A DNA stretch of 43,112 nt from Gryganskiella cystojenkinii. Taxonomy: Eukaryota > Mortierellomycota > Mortierellomycetes > Mortierellales > Mortierellaceae. The notes beneath the pieces are model-generated. The model had not been told where the DNA came from and did no database searches. It saw nothing but the letters and a program-made list of their open reading frames with translations. Shown in pieces: positions 1 through 10,921 of this stretch (the stretch's first letter is position 1; each line of letters opens with the position of its first letter). The stretch is from contig JAAAIG010000086.1 in assembly GCA_015852425.1 (NCBI GenBank), forward strand, positions 4,988 to 48,099. Direction: 5' to 3'. The position numbers were made by a program, and so were the translations under genes.

Positions 1-1678
1 CAGGAGGGTAGGTGTGACAATAGAGGGGGGTTAAAAAGATATCGACATGTTCTGTGAGTCAAACAACTTGAGGAAGGATGCCATTTACAACAGCAGTTGC
101 GTGGAGGCCAAAGGAACGCGCAACAAATGAAACAGGGCTTTCTTTTTTTTTTAAAAAAAACACGTACCCGTCCATGTGAACTTTCCACAGTCTTGACAAG
201 TTATTCGTTGGCACATGATTGATAACTTCTGATAGGATTGAGAAGGAAAGGAAAATGATGAAAAAAAAGAAGAGCAAATGACGAATGGGGGAAATGAATG
301 TCAGGGAGGAAGATGGAAGAGGATGGGACGGGAAACAGAACACACAAAGCAGGGAAAGATACACAGGCACAATAAGACTGACCGAGAAGGTGGGATTGGA
401 CAGCATTATTTCCGGGCAATGTCCGAGTTCGTTATTTCCTTACACATATGTATCACGTGGAGACTGAGAAACAGTGTTTGGAATTTGGCGGCGAGTGCGC
501 AAGGACTCCCTCGTGCCCGCAACAGCGGTAGTACAGGACTGTACGGTAACTCTCGTTGAATCCAGGCCGTTTATCGGCCGTAATCGGGTCCAGGTTGTTC
601 CAGGAAAACGATCAAAAAACCGCAAATTATTAGGAGCACTGTTGGTGTGTGCTTCAAAAAGGAAAGTTTTGGGGTCGGAGAGCACAAGAGTTGCGCAGAA
701 ACCCATGTCGCCATGCGAGGTGCACGAAAAAGAGCCTTAGGAATAGCATGCAACAGCATCTCAGATTCTGTGGGTAGTCTTACTTGTTCCTTTTTTCAAC
801 ATTTCTTGTTTGCTCTGTGTGTTCTAGAGCTAATTGCCATGTCGTTCAAGAGAACGAGATTTGTTTGATTTTTTTTTCTCAGCGCTTCCCTCGGTGATCG
901 CGTATGGATAACCTCACGCGTGCCTGGAGTGGCATTTGATTGGCCTACGCAGATGTTCTCAGCAGCCAAATGATTTGCTCTCTTTTTTTAACAAAAGTGA
1001 AAGAAAGACCGTGTTATCGAAAAGGCCATCCAAAATGAAGTTTTGCCGTGGAGTTGAAAAACTGGCCAATGGTGAGGACTCTTGTGTTGAAAGAAGAAAA
1101 GGAGAGAGAGAAAATAAAAAGAGAGCATCTCAACGAACCACGAACGACGACCCTTCTTTTTTTCGATCGATATTGGTATTTTCTGTCCTCCTTCTTCCCC
1201 ATGTTCCCTGTAAATTTTAGGCTGTGGGCTCTCTTTGCATGAAAAAAACTGTCCATCCTCACTTTTTACACTCTGTTGCTCTTTTCGAGTCCAAGCGCGA
1301 CTTCAAAATGTTGACTGTCTGTTGGCCACAAAGTGGCTCCATGTGTATCCCATTGGCTAGCAGCAATCCCGATTCCTGCCTCAAGTTCAAAGCTCAGGTT
1401 GCACATTCCTTTTACTCCTCAACTTTCAGATGCAAGTGGGTACAGTACCTGAACGGAGATATCAACCTAGTTTGCTTCTTTTGGGAGTCTTTCTTCAGCT
1501 GGTCTCCCAAGTGAATTGGTTAATTGTTCAAAAACGGATGAAAGAGACAGCGAGAGAGCACGACCGTGGGCAAACAGATGGAACAACGTGCAAAAGAATT
1601 ACCGCTTTACTTTACCCCTGGATGTCCCCTCGATCGTTATGATGCATTCGAAAGATATGTCCGTTCAAACTCTGCATC
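1..1678. other. Gene-free stretch upstream of the phosphoesterase gene
   Basis: I see no supportable gene on either strand. Open frames here are at most about 140 codons, overlap each other on both strands, and show no family motif or splice-site continuity. The stretch holds homopolymer A/T tracts and one ATCACGTG octamer at 452-459, which matches copies elsewhere in the window. No tRNA or rRNA signature was recognised. Confidence 0.6.
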
Positions 1679-1686
1679 TATAAAAG
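1679..1686 (+). promoter_or_regulatory. TATA box of the phosphoesterase gene
   Basis: The sequence TATAAAAG lies about 145 nt before the ATG at 1831 and is followed by a T- and C-rich tract, the usual arrangement for a fungal core promoter. There is no other TATA-like element nearer to the start. Confidence 0.65.
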
Positions 1687-1830
1687 GAGACTCGCATTAG
1701 CCATCTTTTTATTTTTTTCCTTTTCTCCTTTGTCTTTTATTAGCCCCCCTTCAGGAAGCAGTTATTTCCCAACTCTCTTCTATCTCTCCCCACTTCCTTA
1801 TCCTCCTACTCTCTCCTTTCACCTCTCACA

Positions 1831-4331
1831 ATGCGTTTCTTGGCACTTTTGCCAGTCTTGGCTCTTGTTGTCGCCGCACATCCTCATGCTGAGCATGTGG
1901 AGAAGCGCGCTCAACCCGGTGCTCCTCAACCCACTCCCGTTGACCTCCGTCCCCTTACCTGGGGTGATGTCAACTTCATCCACACTACCGGTAAAGAAGA
2001 GGACGTTCTTATTTCACGGATGTCAAGCGCAATGCAAGGCAACATCCACAAGAACAACAATCCTTTTTCCGCTAATTGATTATCGCTCTTTATTTATAAC
2101 TTTTTTTGTCTCTGTGTCTCCACTGCCAATAGATACTCACGGTTGGTTGGAGGGGTAAGATATGTCTTCTTTTTTCGGGCATGATCATGTTCAAGATATT
2201 GAGGAAACATAAAAATGGGATCGACGATTAACCGTCCTTCTATCTTGCCATAGTCACGTCAAGGAGGGTTCTTACTCTGCCGACTTTGGTGACTTTGCTT
2301 CGTTCTTGTACCATATGCGTCAACAGGCTGCCCACCGTCGCAAGGATCTCTTGGTCGTTGACTCTGGAGGTAAAGACTTTCTTTTCCATTCGTCCTCAAA
2401 GCCTCCTGTTATGTTGTCTGCATTAATGGGCTTTGCTAATTGGTTTGGATTTCCTCGTCTTGATTTTTTTTAGACTTGCATGACGGAAACGGTCTTTCTG
2501 ATGCCACTCCCCTGGATGCCTCTGCCTCCAACCCTCTCTTCGAGAAGGTATGTGATTAAATGAGCGCCCTGTATTCGCCTTTTCTTTTATCTTGGAGTCC
2601 AGAACGGGATGGATTGATTGATCCTCCAGTCGTGTTGTTCTCTTGTAGTCATTGCCCGTAACTAACTATATTTTCCTCGGCGAATTTATTTTAGATTAAT
2701 TGTAAGCAAAGGAACAATGACAATCGTCTCCTAACCCCTCCCCTCCCTTATTTTTATGGACTGCCTGGCTTGGCTCATCCTCTGGTTTTTCCCTCACCAT
2801 ATTTTCATTCTTGCGTTCACTTTCCCATGAGAGCAAAAAATTAATCTGACACTTTCTTCGACCAATAGACGATGTCTTGTCCATTGGCAACCACGAGCTT
2901 TACCTCAACAACGTCGCTCAGGATACCTACGAGGTAATACATTTCTTTGACTTGAAGAGGAGGAGAGTGATGAACAGCATAACATGACGAAACTTGGGCA
3001 ACTCACTCTACATATTTTTTTGCCCATGAATCTAGAACTTTGCTCCTAAGTGGGGTAAGCGTTACTTGACCTCGAACGTCTTCATCAAGGACGCTCACAC
3101 CAACGAGACCGTCCCCATCGGCAAGCTCTACAACAAATTCCGTCTCAAGTACGGTACCAAGGTCATGTCGTACGGTTTCCTCTACAACTTTGTCGGCGCT
3201 GCCAACAATACCGTCATCGAGCCCTCCAGCACCACGGTTACGTTGCCTTGGTTCCAGGAGACCCTCAAGGAGGATGTTGACATTTACGTCATTGCTGGAC
3301 ACGTCCCCGTTCGTTGGGCTGAGGCCACTACTGTCGTCAAGGCCATTCGTGCCGTTCACCCCTCCAAGCCCATCGTCGTTTTGGGCGGACACTTGCATGT
3401 CCGTGATTTCACAGTCTATGACCCTCGCGCTGTTGGTATCTCTTCTGGTCGTTACCTGGAGACTGTCGGCTGGTTGTCTGTCGATGGTGTCCATGACAAG
3501 ACCTGTAAGGTCGAGGCTAACTGCGTCGGCAAGAACTTGACCGTCACCCGTCGTTATCTCGATAGCAACGTCCAGACTTACAAGACTCACTCCTTGGCTC
3601 ATCCCAAGCAAAAGTTTGATACCTGGAAGGGCCGTCAGATGACCAACGAGATCACCAAGTTGCGCAAGACCTTGAACTTGTCCAATACTCTTGGATGCGC
3701 TCCTCAGGATTACTACCTCAGCCGCTACCCCTACGCGGATTCCCGTTCGCTATTGAACTTGGTCGCCAACGAAGTCTTGCCCATCGGTGTGATCGATGCT
3801 ACCCGCCCCAACCCCGCTTTAGCGATTATCAACTCCGGATCGCAGCGTTTCGATCTCTTCAAGGGTCCTTTTACTTATGATGATACTTTCATTGTCTCAC
3901 CTTTCCACGATGCCTTTGTCTACGTGACCGTCCCTTACTCGGTTGCCAAGAACGTCCTTGCGTCTTTGAACCATGCTCCCTTCCAGAAGCGTGCTGCTTC
4001 TCCAGCTCCCGCCCCTGTCGACAACTCGACCTTGACTCCCGGTTACGTGACCAAGGATGATTACGGCTATGGCGGTGATGACTGGCCTCACAGCTCGATC
4101 CCCTATGTCAACGCTCCCAACTACATTGGCTCGCCCCTCCCTACCGGCTTGGCCGACACTGACAAGGTCGATTTGATCTGGTTGTCTTTCTTCTCGAACT
4201 TGATGGGCCCGATTCTTAAGAAGCTGGATCCCGCCACCACCTATGTCGAGCAAACCTACCGTGCCGATATCGATACCAACACCATGTTCACAGCTTTCGT
4301 CAAGGCCAAGTGGAGCGGTACCACTTGCTGA
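1831..4331 (+). CDS. Secreted calcineurin-like phosphoesterase, 5'-nucleotidase-like (yeast YHR202W type)
   Basis: The spliced product is 579 residues from exons 1831-1990, 2133-2154, 2254-2369, 2474-2547, 2695-2701, 2869-2933 and 3036-4331. Residues 1-16 form a signal peptide, followed by a Lys-Arg at 25-26 that a Kex2-type protease could cut. The metallophosphoesterase motifs are in order: DTHGW (Asp54, His56), GDLHDGNG (Asp100, His102), GNHE (Asn134, His135), AGHVP (His237) and GGHLH (His267, His269). These residues bind two metal ions in the family, so hydrolysis of a phosphate ester outside the cell or in the vacuole is expected. Length and motif spacing fit fungal YHR202W-like proteins (about 600 residues). 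No GPI-anchor tail is apparent. The substrate is not evident from sequence. The frame is continuous over all seven exons, which strongly supports the model. Confidence 0.93.
2695..2701 (+). other. 7-nt micro-exon of the phosphoesterase gene
   Basis: Seven bases flanked by a TTTTAG acceptor and a GTAAGC donor encode Ile-Asn and the first base of Tyr. Without them the preceding exon (phase 0 end at 2547) cannot join exon 6 in frame. With them the protein reads INYDVLSIGNHE, the expected sequence before the metal-binding GNHE motif. Exon 2 of the same gene is also tiny (22 nt, 2133-2154). Confidence 0.88.
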
Positions 4332-5023
4332 AAGGCGGGCTAACCTAATTCTATCTTCCCTCACGTTCAATTGCATGTTTGAAAAAAATCGGCCCCACTT
4401 CTCTTTATGAATTAAAAAGAGAAGAAGCAGAGTGCTGGCATTCTTTTTTTTTCTACACGGTGACCATAGAATAGCATTATTAAAAAAAAAAGTTTGTCAT
4501 TCAAGTTCTCGCCGGGGATTTTCTTTTATCCCGTTGCTGGCGACGAGAGCGTCAAGTCCAATAAGTCATGCTTCACTAGGACTGCGACTATAGAACACGA
4601 AGTAACTATTGGTCGCAGCGCAAGTTCTAGAACAGCTATACGAGACAAATACCTGAGCAAAGGGAGGGCTGCTAAGTCTCGTTATGATCGTCCTTTTGTT
4701 GTTTTCTGTTTTCTTTGGGCCACCTCTCGCAAACAGCGCCTTTTTCTCGGAATTGCAGACGGCTTGCATAATTTGACGAAACAGAAAATATTGTTGCCTC
4801 CACAACATCAAACGGGCATATTGCCGCAGTACCAGACATTATTGGGTTTGGTGGCAAACCTTTTTTATATTCCTATCGGAGGGTGGCAAAAAATCGACGC
4901 ATGGTGGCAACAAATGGCAAGCAAACCTAATGGGTTTCTGTTTTTTGAAGGTCTTATTATTATACAATGTTCTTTTTTCTATCTAATCTGCGAAGAAGTT
5001 ATTAAGGGTGGGGGTAATCTAAT
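4332..5023. other. Convergent 3' intergenic region
   Basis: This is the space between the stop codons of two converging genes. A frame open from about 4494 to 5120 has no ATG at its start and a random-looking composition, so I do not call it a gene. An ATTAAA-like element near 4411 could serve as a poly(A) signal for the phosphoesterase transcript. Confidence 0.5.
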
Positions 5024-6595
5024 CTACAAGAGTTGGGAATCAGGAGGGGAAAGGGGTATGCTGGAGGAAGAGGAGAGATCTGATAGAGACTTGGTCAAAG
5101 CTGGGATATTGATTTCCTGATGCTGGCTCCTGGTAAGAAGAGCAAGCGAAGGGGGCGAGGATTGTGTCGACATCATTGCTGCTACTTGCGCTGCCTCAAT
5201 CGGCGAGGGTGATCGCCGCTGAGGCTGAGGGGAAGGTGATCGCTCGAGCATCTGAGGAGCAGTAACAAGAAACGAGGCATGAGAAGCTTCTCGTTTCAAA
5301 GTTGAGGGGAAACGGGCCACGGCTCCAGGACTTGAACGCGCCGCAAACAGGTTGGTATTATCCCGGGGTCGTCGAGGGACAAACGCAGGTTTGTTACTAC
5401 TGTCTTGTGATGAAGACGACTCGGATGAGGGCAATACTGCTATTGTTGTCGATGGTGGAGAAGAAAAAGTGGGCGAGAATCGGTTGGTGGTATCCCGGGG
5501 TCTCCTTGGCACGAAACGAGGCCTCTCTTGCGACGACGTTGATGGCGAGGATGACGATGGAGGCATGGGTGGGGACCCGGATCGATCCTCAAAGACGGGT
5601 TTGTGGACGAGTTGCATGGACACATCTTCGTCCCCTTCTTGCTGCTCTTCCTCTTCATCATTGTCTTCATCGCTATCTTCATCCTCATCCTCGTCACTCA
5701 CAATTGGGGACCAACAAGAGGACAAAGAAGACATTGGGGGAGGAGAATAAGAAAAGAATCTTCGGTCCGGTGAGGGAGGCGAGGCTTGAAAGGCAAACAT
5801 ACGGAGAGGTGAACCCGAGCCTTGGGAACTCGATGGTGAAGGCGTGGACGAGAAAGAGCTCTCTTGACTGCTTCCTGCTCCTCCTCCCATAAGACGGTTG
5901 AGACTTGAAGCAAAGTCGAGGACATCTTGAGAAGTATTGGCAAGCGAGAGCTCCAGTGGTTGTTGTTGCCGGGGTTGCTTTCGTTGACGGCGAGGCGGTT
6001 CGATGGAATAGTCGCTGGGAGGGCTAACACTGCCGGAGCTATCGTAGTGGTATATGCAGTTTTGTTCCATGTCGAAACGGACTCTTTTGCCTTGGAATTG
6101 AGATTCGGCACCGGGAGACAGGCGAACACGCTTGGATTTGTTGTCTGCTTGTAAGGCGATAGTAGGAGAGATGGCCCGAACACGAGGGGATGGCGGAGCC
6201 AAGATTGAGGCGTACTGAAGGACTGGAGAAGAAGATTGGTTGGTGAGGTCGATCACTCCGGTGTCCGTGCGAACCTTGTGTTCCTTCTCTTCCTCATCTT
6301 CGTCATCGTCACTATCGATGTTGATGAGGTCCTGGTTGTTGCTTTGTTGCAGATGATTATCGCCATCATCGTCCTCGTTATCCTCCTCGTCCGCGTCGTT
6401 GGAGTCCTGGCTGAGGAGATCAAACTGAAAAGGGGCAGGGACAGGAGTTTGCGTGCGGGCAAGGCGTGCCCTGAAAGGCGACCTGGTGGTGTGGTTGTTG
6501 TTATCTCTTGGAGGGGAGGGAGCTGGAGAGGCGACTGGAGAGTTGAAGGGGGAGTTGTCTTTGTTGTTGTTGTTGTTGCTGAAAAAGGACGCCAT
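5024..6595 (-). CDS. Intrinsically disordered protein with SIM-like and RVxF motifs, function unknown
   Basis: A single-exon frame gives 523 residues from the ATG at 6595 (context CAACAATGGCG). An in-frame ATG at 6862 would add 89 residues, but these are a hydrophobic translation of a pyrimidine-rich leader, so I prefer 6595. The protein is Ser/Pro/Asp/Glu-rich with no folded domain I recognise. Visible short motifs are LINIDSDDDEDEEE (residues 90-103) and GVIDLT (113-118), both like SUMO-interacting motifs; KRVRFD (170-175), a match to the PP1-docking RVxF consensus; two acidic tracts; and a repeated FVPRRPRD module at 361-368 and 405-412. These suggest a regulatory or scaffold role, perhaps nuclear. 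That is inference from short motifs only. The gene converges on the phosphoesterase gene and diverges from the phosphate transporter. Confidence 0.8.
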   Translation of the reverse strand: MASFFSNNNNNKDNSPFNSPVASPAPSPPRDNNNHTTRSPFRARLARTQTPVPAPFQFDLLSQDSNDADEEDNEDDDGDNHLQQSNNQDLINIDSDDDEDEEEKEHKVRTDTGVIDLTNQSSSPVLQYASILAPPSPRVRAISPTIALQADNKSKRVRLSPGAESQFQGKRVRFDMEQNCIYHYDSSGSVSPPSDYSIEPPRRQRKQPRQQQPLELSLANTSQDVLDFASSLNRLMGGGAGSSQESSFSSTPSPSSSQGSGSPLRMFAFQASPPSPDRRFFSYSPPPMSSLSSCWSPIVSDEDEDEDSDEDNDEEEEQQEGDEDVSMQLVHKPVFEDRSGSPPMPPSSSSPSTSSQERPRFVPRRPRDTTNRFSPTFSSPPSTTIAVLPSSESSSSQDSSNKPAFVPRRPRDNTNLFAARSSPGAVARFPSTLKREASHASFLVTAPQMLERSPSPQPQRRSPSPIEAAQVAAMMSTQSSPPSLALLTRSQHQEINIPALTKSLSDLSSSSSIPLSPPDSQLL

Positions 6596-7398
6596 TGTTG
6601 GGGTGAAGATGCCGGCCAGCAAAGTTCGCAATGAATGGGTGATTGTGCCCTTGTATCTTTTGTTATGAGGCTGTACGAGTGCGAGTGTTTGAAGAAACGG
6701 GCTGACTATTGATGGATGTGATTGTTGTTTTGGAGAGACGATGATTGGCAAAGAGGAGAGTGATTTTGGAATTGAACAAGAGAAAGGGTAGAGCAGAAGT
6801 GGGGAAAACAATGAAAAAGAGAAAGATGGAGAGAGAAGAAAAGGTAAAAATGAGTCGATCATTCTTTGGGATATTTATTAATGATGGCCCATGGTCAATC
6901 CAACCCGTCCGCCACCATGGTGTCAACTGAACATATTGATGGCGATGAGGCACAGCCGTAACCAAGAAGAGCATTTGTCAGTCGATCAGTCCTGATTAGG
7001 AAATTGGTTCCTGAAATGGTCACCTGACTTGGCATTACGCAGTTATGAAAACGTGCAATTAGAGATTCGAACAATGAGACTGACCAAAAGAAATAAAAAA
7101 AAACGGTTTGGGTTTCAATTCTTTACTCTCCCTCGCGGCTATTCACTCTCTTTTTACTTTTACTTGTCTTTCCCCCCCTCAATCCACCTCCACTCTTGTC
7201 TTTTCAATACCGTTTTGCACCCTTTGCACAGTGACATCCTCGTACCTCTCCGACTAGCGTCACTTCCGTTGCACAACAGGAGTATTCCCACTCCCCCCCC
7301 AAAAAAAATTTTATTATTAGTCGACAACGAAGTGCTGAGTAACCACACAAGAACACGCTGTTGTCTCGATCCATCCTGCACCTCCGCCGTCCTTCACC
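6596..7398. other. Divergent promoter region between the disordered-protein and phosphate-transporter genes
   Basis: About 800 nt separate the two divergent starts. The part before each ATG is pyrimidine-rich on its sense strand. On the + strand there is no ATG between 7079 and the start at 7399. On the - strand there is none between the in-frame ATG at 6862 and the start at 6595. No clear TATA box is seen for either gene. Confidence 0.55.
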
Positions 7399-10300
7399 AT
7401 GAAGTTTTCACATCAACTGCAGTTCAACATCGTGCCCGAATGGGCCGACTACTATCTTGCGTAAGAAAAAAATTGAGAGGGGGAATTCATCAACCTGAAA
7501 GAAATGATGCTGATCCTGGTAACAGAGAAAAGACGCGGAATGTCGCGGATCAGCAGCGTTCATTGGGCATTATCTGTCGGACATTACGAGTCTGCATAAT
7601 TGAGCCGCCCATCACTAATCATGACAAGTTTTCTTTTCATAATCACAATGTAGCTACGACAACCTGAAAAAGATTATTTATCAGGTTGAGAAGGACCTCG
7701 TTGCCGTCGGCGGTGCCTCGAACAACGATCTCGAATCAGGATCCCTGGAGCCCAACGAACGCACAGGACTGATCACCTCTGGCGCTCGCGCAACTGCAAA
7801 AGCAAAGGCCAACAACATGTTCCTGCCCGCACTCGACAAGGAACTGGAAAAGATTGTCACCTTCTACTATAAGAAGGAACGGGAACTCTATGCCGAGGTC
7901 GAGGCCCTCGCCTCCGATGTCGAGTTTGTCGAGAACTTTGATCCCGCGGTTTCCACACGCAAGGCTGGTGCTATAGGGGGTTATTCTGCCGGTGGAGCTG
8001 GTCACAGCAAAATGCTTTCCGGTGGCAGTGTCCGCAGGACCAGGACCAGGAACAACAGTCGAGCCAGTCGTGGTTCCACTTTGGGTCGTTCTGGAAGTTG
8101 GCGTTATGACGAAGCCTTGGCACTTGCAAACGCAGCGGCTCAAAAGACTGCAGAGGAGGTCGCGGAGGATGCCGATCATGTTCCCAACCCGGGCTCAACC
8201 TTGAACGGTAATGGGCACGGCAGTGCCGGTCCCTCTTCAGAAGTCACCGCCAGCAACAACAACACGGATCTAGAGCCCGATGACGATGACGATGACGAAA
8301 ATGAGCAGGACGAGGACGATGCTAAGAGTCTCTGGTTTGATCCCGAGATGGAACAGGAACGCATGCGATTCCGTCACAACTGTATCGAGATGTTTGTCAA
8401 CCTCTCGGAACTCCAAGCCTACGCCAAGCTGAACAACACCGGGTTTTCAAAGATCTTGAAAAAGTACGACAAGATCTCGGAGAACAACACCAAAAAGGTC
8501 TACATGAACCAGGTCGTCCTCTTGGCCTACCCTTTCAAACAGGACACCACCGTCAAGTTACAGGAGCAAATCGATCGGGTCCGTATCATCTATGCAAAAA
8601 TCTTTTGCAGTGGCGATGAAGAGGTTGCGAAGCGGTCTCTTCGTATGCATCTCAAGGAACACATGGTCTGGGAGCGCAACACGATCTGGCGAGATATGAT
8701 TGGTATCGAGCGCAAGAGCCAAGCTGTCGGAGTTCGTCCCTCGTCCGCCTTGAAGACTGGACCCATTGTCTTGAAGACACCTCTGGGAGATATCCAGCTC
8801 CCTGAGTTCCTGTCCAGGAATACATTGGTCTTACTTGCCTGCTGTGCCATCTTTGCAGTGTTGTTGAACCTCGAGATGTTCGAAGGACCCGAGCAACAAA
8901 ACTGCTTTGCAATTCTTATCTTTGCCTCGCTTCTTTGGGCAACTGAGGTAAAAAAAAAGTCACCACCCCTCTCATTGGAAAATTGCCCGCGCATTTTTTG
9001 CCCTGAATTTGCGTTGCACCGAGAGGTCTGTGTAACCATGCTACCTTGGACGAATGATGTGCAAGTGCTGACAAGATCTATCTTTTTATGATCTTTCAAC
9101 CACTCGTTAGGCCATGCCGTTGTTTGTCACCTCATTATTGGTTCCTCTACTGGTCGTCATGCTTCGTGTCATGCGTGACGATGATGAGAATCATACGCGT
9201 TTGGACTCGCATGCTGCTGCCAAAAAGATCTTTTCGCTCATGTTCTCGCCCGTGATCATGTTGTTGCTGGGAGGATTTGCCGTTGCTGCAGCAATGAGTA
9301 AATTCCATATTGCCAAGGCAATGGCCACCGTTGTCCTCTCCAAGGCCGGAACGCGTCCCAGTTCTGTTTTGCTCGCCAATATGCTCGTCGCTACCATCGC
9401 GAGTATGTGGATCAGCAACGTTGCTGCCCCCGTCCTCTGCTTCTCCTTGATTCAGGTGAGTCTCGAACTTCATTCTCAGCACCACCACCACCACCATCGC
9501 CACCTGCACGTCAAGAGATCTCGGTGTTGTTGACTCTCCTTCTCTTATGCTGTTCTTCATTTTAGCCGATTCTCCGAACTCTCCCCCCAGGATCGTCTTT
9601 TGCAAAGTGCTTGATTCTTGGAATTGCATTGGCATCGAACGTCGGCGGTATGGCTTCGCCTATCAGTTCCCCTCAGAACATTATTGCAATCGAGTACATG
9701 AGTCCAGCTCCTAGCTGGCTCGAATGGTTCTTAGTCGCGCTCCCAATCTGCTTGGTCTGTGATCTGGCGATCTGGGCTCTCTTGCTCTGGACCTATGAGC
9801 CCTCGGCCAACACCCCAACCATCTCCACCATTCGCTCGACCAAGGATCCTATCACGGGCACTCAGATCTTTGTTTGTGGTGTGACCGTGTTGACGATCAT
9901 TCTCTGGTGCTTTGAACATCGTCTGGAGTGGCTCTTTGGGGACATGGGTCTGATCGCCATTATCCCGTTGTTGGCCTTCTTTGGAACCGGCATCTTGACC
10001 AAGGAAGATTTCAACAACTTTTTGTGGACCGTGATCATCTTGGCCATGGGTGGTATTGCTCTGGGCAAGGCTGTGGAGTCCTCAGGATTGTTGCACATGA
10101 TTGCGATGGAGGTCCAGCATTACGTCAAGGACATGACAGCTTTCGGCGTCTGCTGTGTTTTTGCCGCGATGGTCCTGGTCATTGCTACTTTTATCTCCCA
10201 TACTGTCGGTGCCTTGATTATTCTCCCCATTGTCGCTCAAGTCGGTGCCACGTTGCCTGATCCTCATCCTCGTCTCTTGGTCATGGTAGGAAAACTACGA

Positions 10301-10602
10301 TAGAACGCACATGTTGTTTTAATTGATCGATATCAACGACTGTCGCTAACCGCCTTTTTTTTTTCTTATTTGAATTGTTATTTTACTTGAACTTATAGTC
10401 CGCTGCATTGATGTGCTCAGGAGCCATGGGTCTGCCAGTCTCTGGATTCCCCAACATGAACGCGATCATGATGGAGAACGATATGGGTCAACCTTACTTG
10501 GCCACATCAGACTTTGTACGCGTCGGTATTCCCTCCAGTGCTGTGGCCTGCATGACGATTGTCACCCTTGGTTATGGCCTGATGACTCTTCTTGGATGGT
10601 AG
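7399..10602 (+). CDS. SPX-domain low-affinity phosphate transporter (Pho87/Pho90/Pho91 type)
   Basis: Exons 7399-7460, 7654-8947, 9111-9455, 9566-10285 and 10399-10602 give 874 residues, close to yeast Pho87/90/91 (about 880-920). The start MKFSHQLQFNIVPEWADYYLAY is the opening helix of an SPX domain, which binds inositol pyrophosphates and senses phosphate status. The SPX domain runs to about residue 335, with the Lys-rich KILKKYDK helix near 286. It carries a Gly/Ser and then acidic insert (six consecutive Asp near 228). From about 390 onward there are some ten membrane helices of the DASS/ArsB-like anion transporter fold, with the hallmark SNVAAP and NVGGMASPISSPQN motifs. The protein should import phosphate at the plasma membrane or move it across the vacuole; sequence alone does not separate Pho87/90 from Pho91. 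Confidence 0.95.
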
Positions 10603-10850
10603 AGCAACATTAGAGAACTTTTTTTATTGTTTTGGTTACCCCATTCTCTTAAAAAGGTTTCTGTTCCCAGCTACACTTCTTTCGTTTTCGTTATTTTGTT
10701 ATTGTTTTTTTTTCGTGTCGTGTCGTTTCGTTTCGTTTCTTTATTCGTTTCTATCTCCTCTCCTCCTTTGCTTTTTCCTTCCTTCTTTCTTTCTTTCAGT
10801 TTTTTTAGTCCGATATTTAGTTTGGTGATGGTATACAGGGTGTTGCAACG

Positions 10851-10874
10851 AAGGGTTCCTCAAAAGGAACCCTT
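10851..10874 (+). repeat. Perfect 10-bp inverted repeat in the 3' UTR of the phosphate transporter
   Basis: AAGGGTTCCT at 10851-10860 and its exact reverse complement at 10865-10874 enclose a CAAA loop, so the transcript can form a strong hairpin. The flanking CGA and TTCG can extend the stem with a two-base bulge. It lies about 250 nt after the stop codon and about 40 nt before an AATAAA signal. Confidence 0.75.
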
Positions 10875-10915
10875 TTCGTGTTTCTCTCTTTTTGCCTTTG
10901 TATTTATGAATCAAC

Positions 10916-10921
10916 AATAAA
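10916..10921 (+). terminator. Poly(A) signal of the phosphate transporter
   Basis: A canonical AATAAA lies 314 nt after the stop codon at 10602, downstream of a T-rich 3' UTR and the 10851-10874 hairpin. The distance is plausible for a fungal 3' UTR. The cleavage site itself cannot be read from sequence. Confidence 0.55.

Noticed and set aside
3003..3611. 202-codon open frame on the - strand inside the phosphoesterase gene
   Set aside because: It is antisense to the large coding exon whose frame carries all phosphoesterase motifs, so it is a codon-bias shadow.
4494..5120. 208-codon open frame between the first two genes
   Set aside because: It has no ATG at its 5' end, random-looking composition and overlap with the end of the - strand coding region.
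9480..9535. CAC-rich run that reads as a poly-His end of an open frame
   Set aside because: It lies in intron 3 of the phosphate transporter, downstream of a GTGAGT donor. The conserved transporter sequence resumes at 9566.
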